The notes under the pieces: model-generated
Database searches by the model: none
Seen by the model: the letters and a program-made list of their open reading frames with translations, nothing else
What the model was told of the DNA's origin: nothing
DNA from: Cyanobium sp. NS01
Lineage (GTDB): Bacteria > Cyanobacteriota > Cyanobacteriia > PCC-6307 > Cyanobiaceae
Assembly (NCBI RefSeq): GCF_014280235.1
Contig: NZ_CP047940.1
Coordinates: 496,001-560,000, forward strand
Direction of reading: 5' to 3'
Length of the DNA: 64,000 nt
Shown here: positions 63,875 to 64,000 of the stretch, in pieces
Layout: each line of letters opens with the position of its first letter
Position numbering within the stretch: position 1 is the first letter of the stretch
Position numbers and translations under genes: made by a program

Positions 63875-64000
63875 ATGAGCAGCGCGATCCAGGTCGCCAA
63901 GACCGTCACTTACCTGCCCGATCTCGTGGAGGTACAGAGGGCGAGCTTCAAATGGTTCCTGGAGAAGGGCCTGATCGAAGAGCTGGAGAGCTTTTCGCCG
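63875..64000 (+). CDS. rpoB: RNA polymerase beta subunit, N-terminal start
   Basis: 42 codons before the right edge: [20 protein letters not shown] and [20 protein letters not shown], the cyanobacterial RpoB start. The rest lies outside the window. Confidence 0.95.
   Translation, partial: MSSAIQVAKTVTYLPDLVEVQRASFKWFLEKGLIEELESFSP

Overview
The window is chromosomal DNA of a GC-rich unicellular cyanobacterium of the alpha lineage (Cyanobium / freshwater or brackish Synechococcus type). The signs are psbA for photosystem II D1, a high-light-inducible protein, CP12, hemB, a circularly permuted two-piece tmRNA of the kind known from this clade, and the order hisD / rpsT-tatD-rpoB at the right edge. 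I do not recognise the exact strain.

Layout. 1-7.4 kb: the end of msrB, a PRC-barrel protein, smc, a DUF883/holin-like membrane pair, a THUMP-type RNA methyltransferase and the permuted tmRNA. 7.4-20 kb: an accessory stretch with ogt, an orphan Nif11 protein, a patatin-like protein without its usual Asp motif, mscS, an ISAs1-family insertion sitting in the start codon of a small gene, a truncated CDGSH/glutamate-synthase gene, a SpoIIAA-like protein, a K+/H+ antiporter, a frameshifted DUF362 gene and small secreted proteins. 19.9-23.5 kb: an A+T-rich island holding a VOC protein and a two-gene DUF262-HipA operon, bracketed by two structures that look like integron attC sites. 23.7-30.8 kb: a three-gene membrane operon, an alpha/beta hydrolase and a P-type ATPase. 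30.9-33.4 kb: an IS1182-family element beside the remains of an RTX-like gene. 33.4-64 kb: mostly core genome (dnaJ-like, hemB, mutS2, obgE, CP12, ABC-F, psbA, hli, tRNA-Thr, infB-ylxR-nusA-rimP, degP-like, rpiA, hisD, rpsT, tatD, start of rpoB).

How the genes work together. The translation cluster rimP-nusA-ylxR-infB reads leftward as one unit. The psbA/hli/small membrane protein group is a photosystem and light-stress module, and its two promoters share an octamer. Glutathionyl-hydroquinone reductase, a DUF2301 membrane protein and an ABC-F ATPase overlap or nearly touch and are probably co-transcribed.

The best candidate for an undescribed system is the DUF262-HipA operon carried as a single cassette of about 3.15 kb. 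The kinase keeps all expected catalytic residues. The partner has the DUF262 DGQQR motif but no visible HNH nuclease domain, and no HipB antitoxin gene is present. The attC-like flanks fit closely: extra-helical T and G sit on the expected strand, and the cassette's own ends would rebuild a 7-of-7 matched core in the circular form. A second clear event is the ISAs1 insertion, whose exact 10-bp target duplication copies a start codon and separates a gene from its Shine-Dalgarno sequence.
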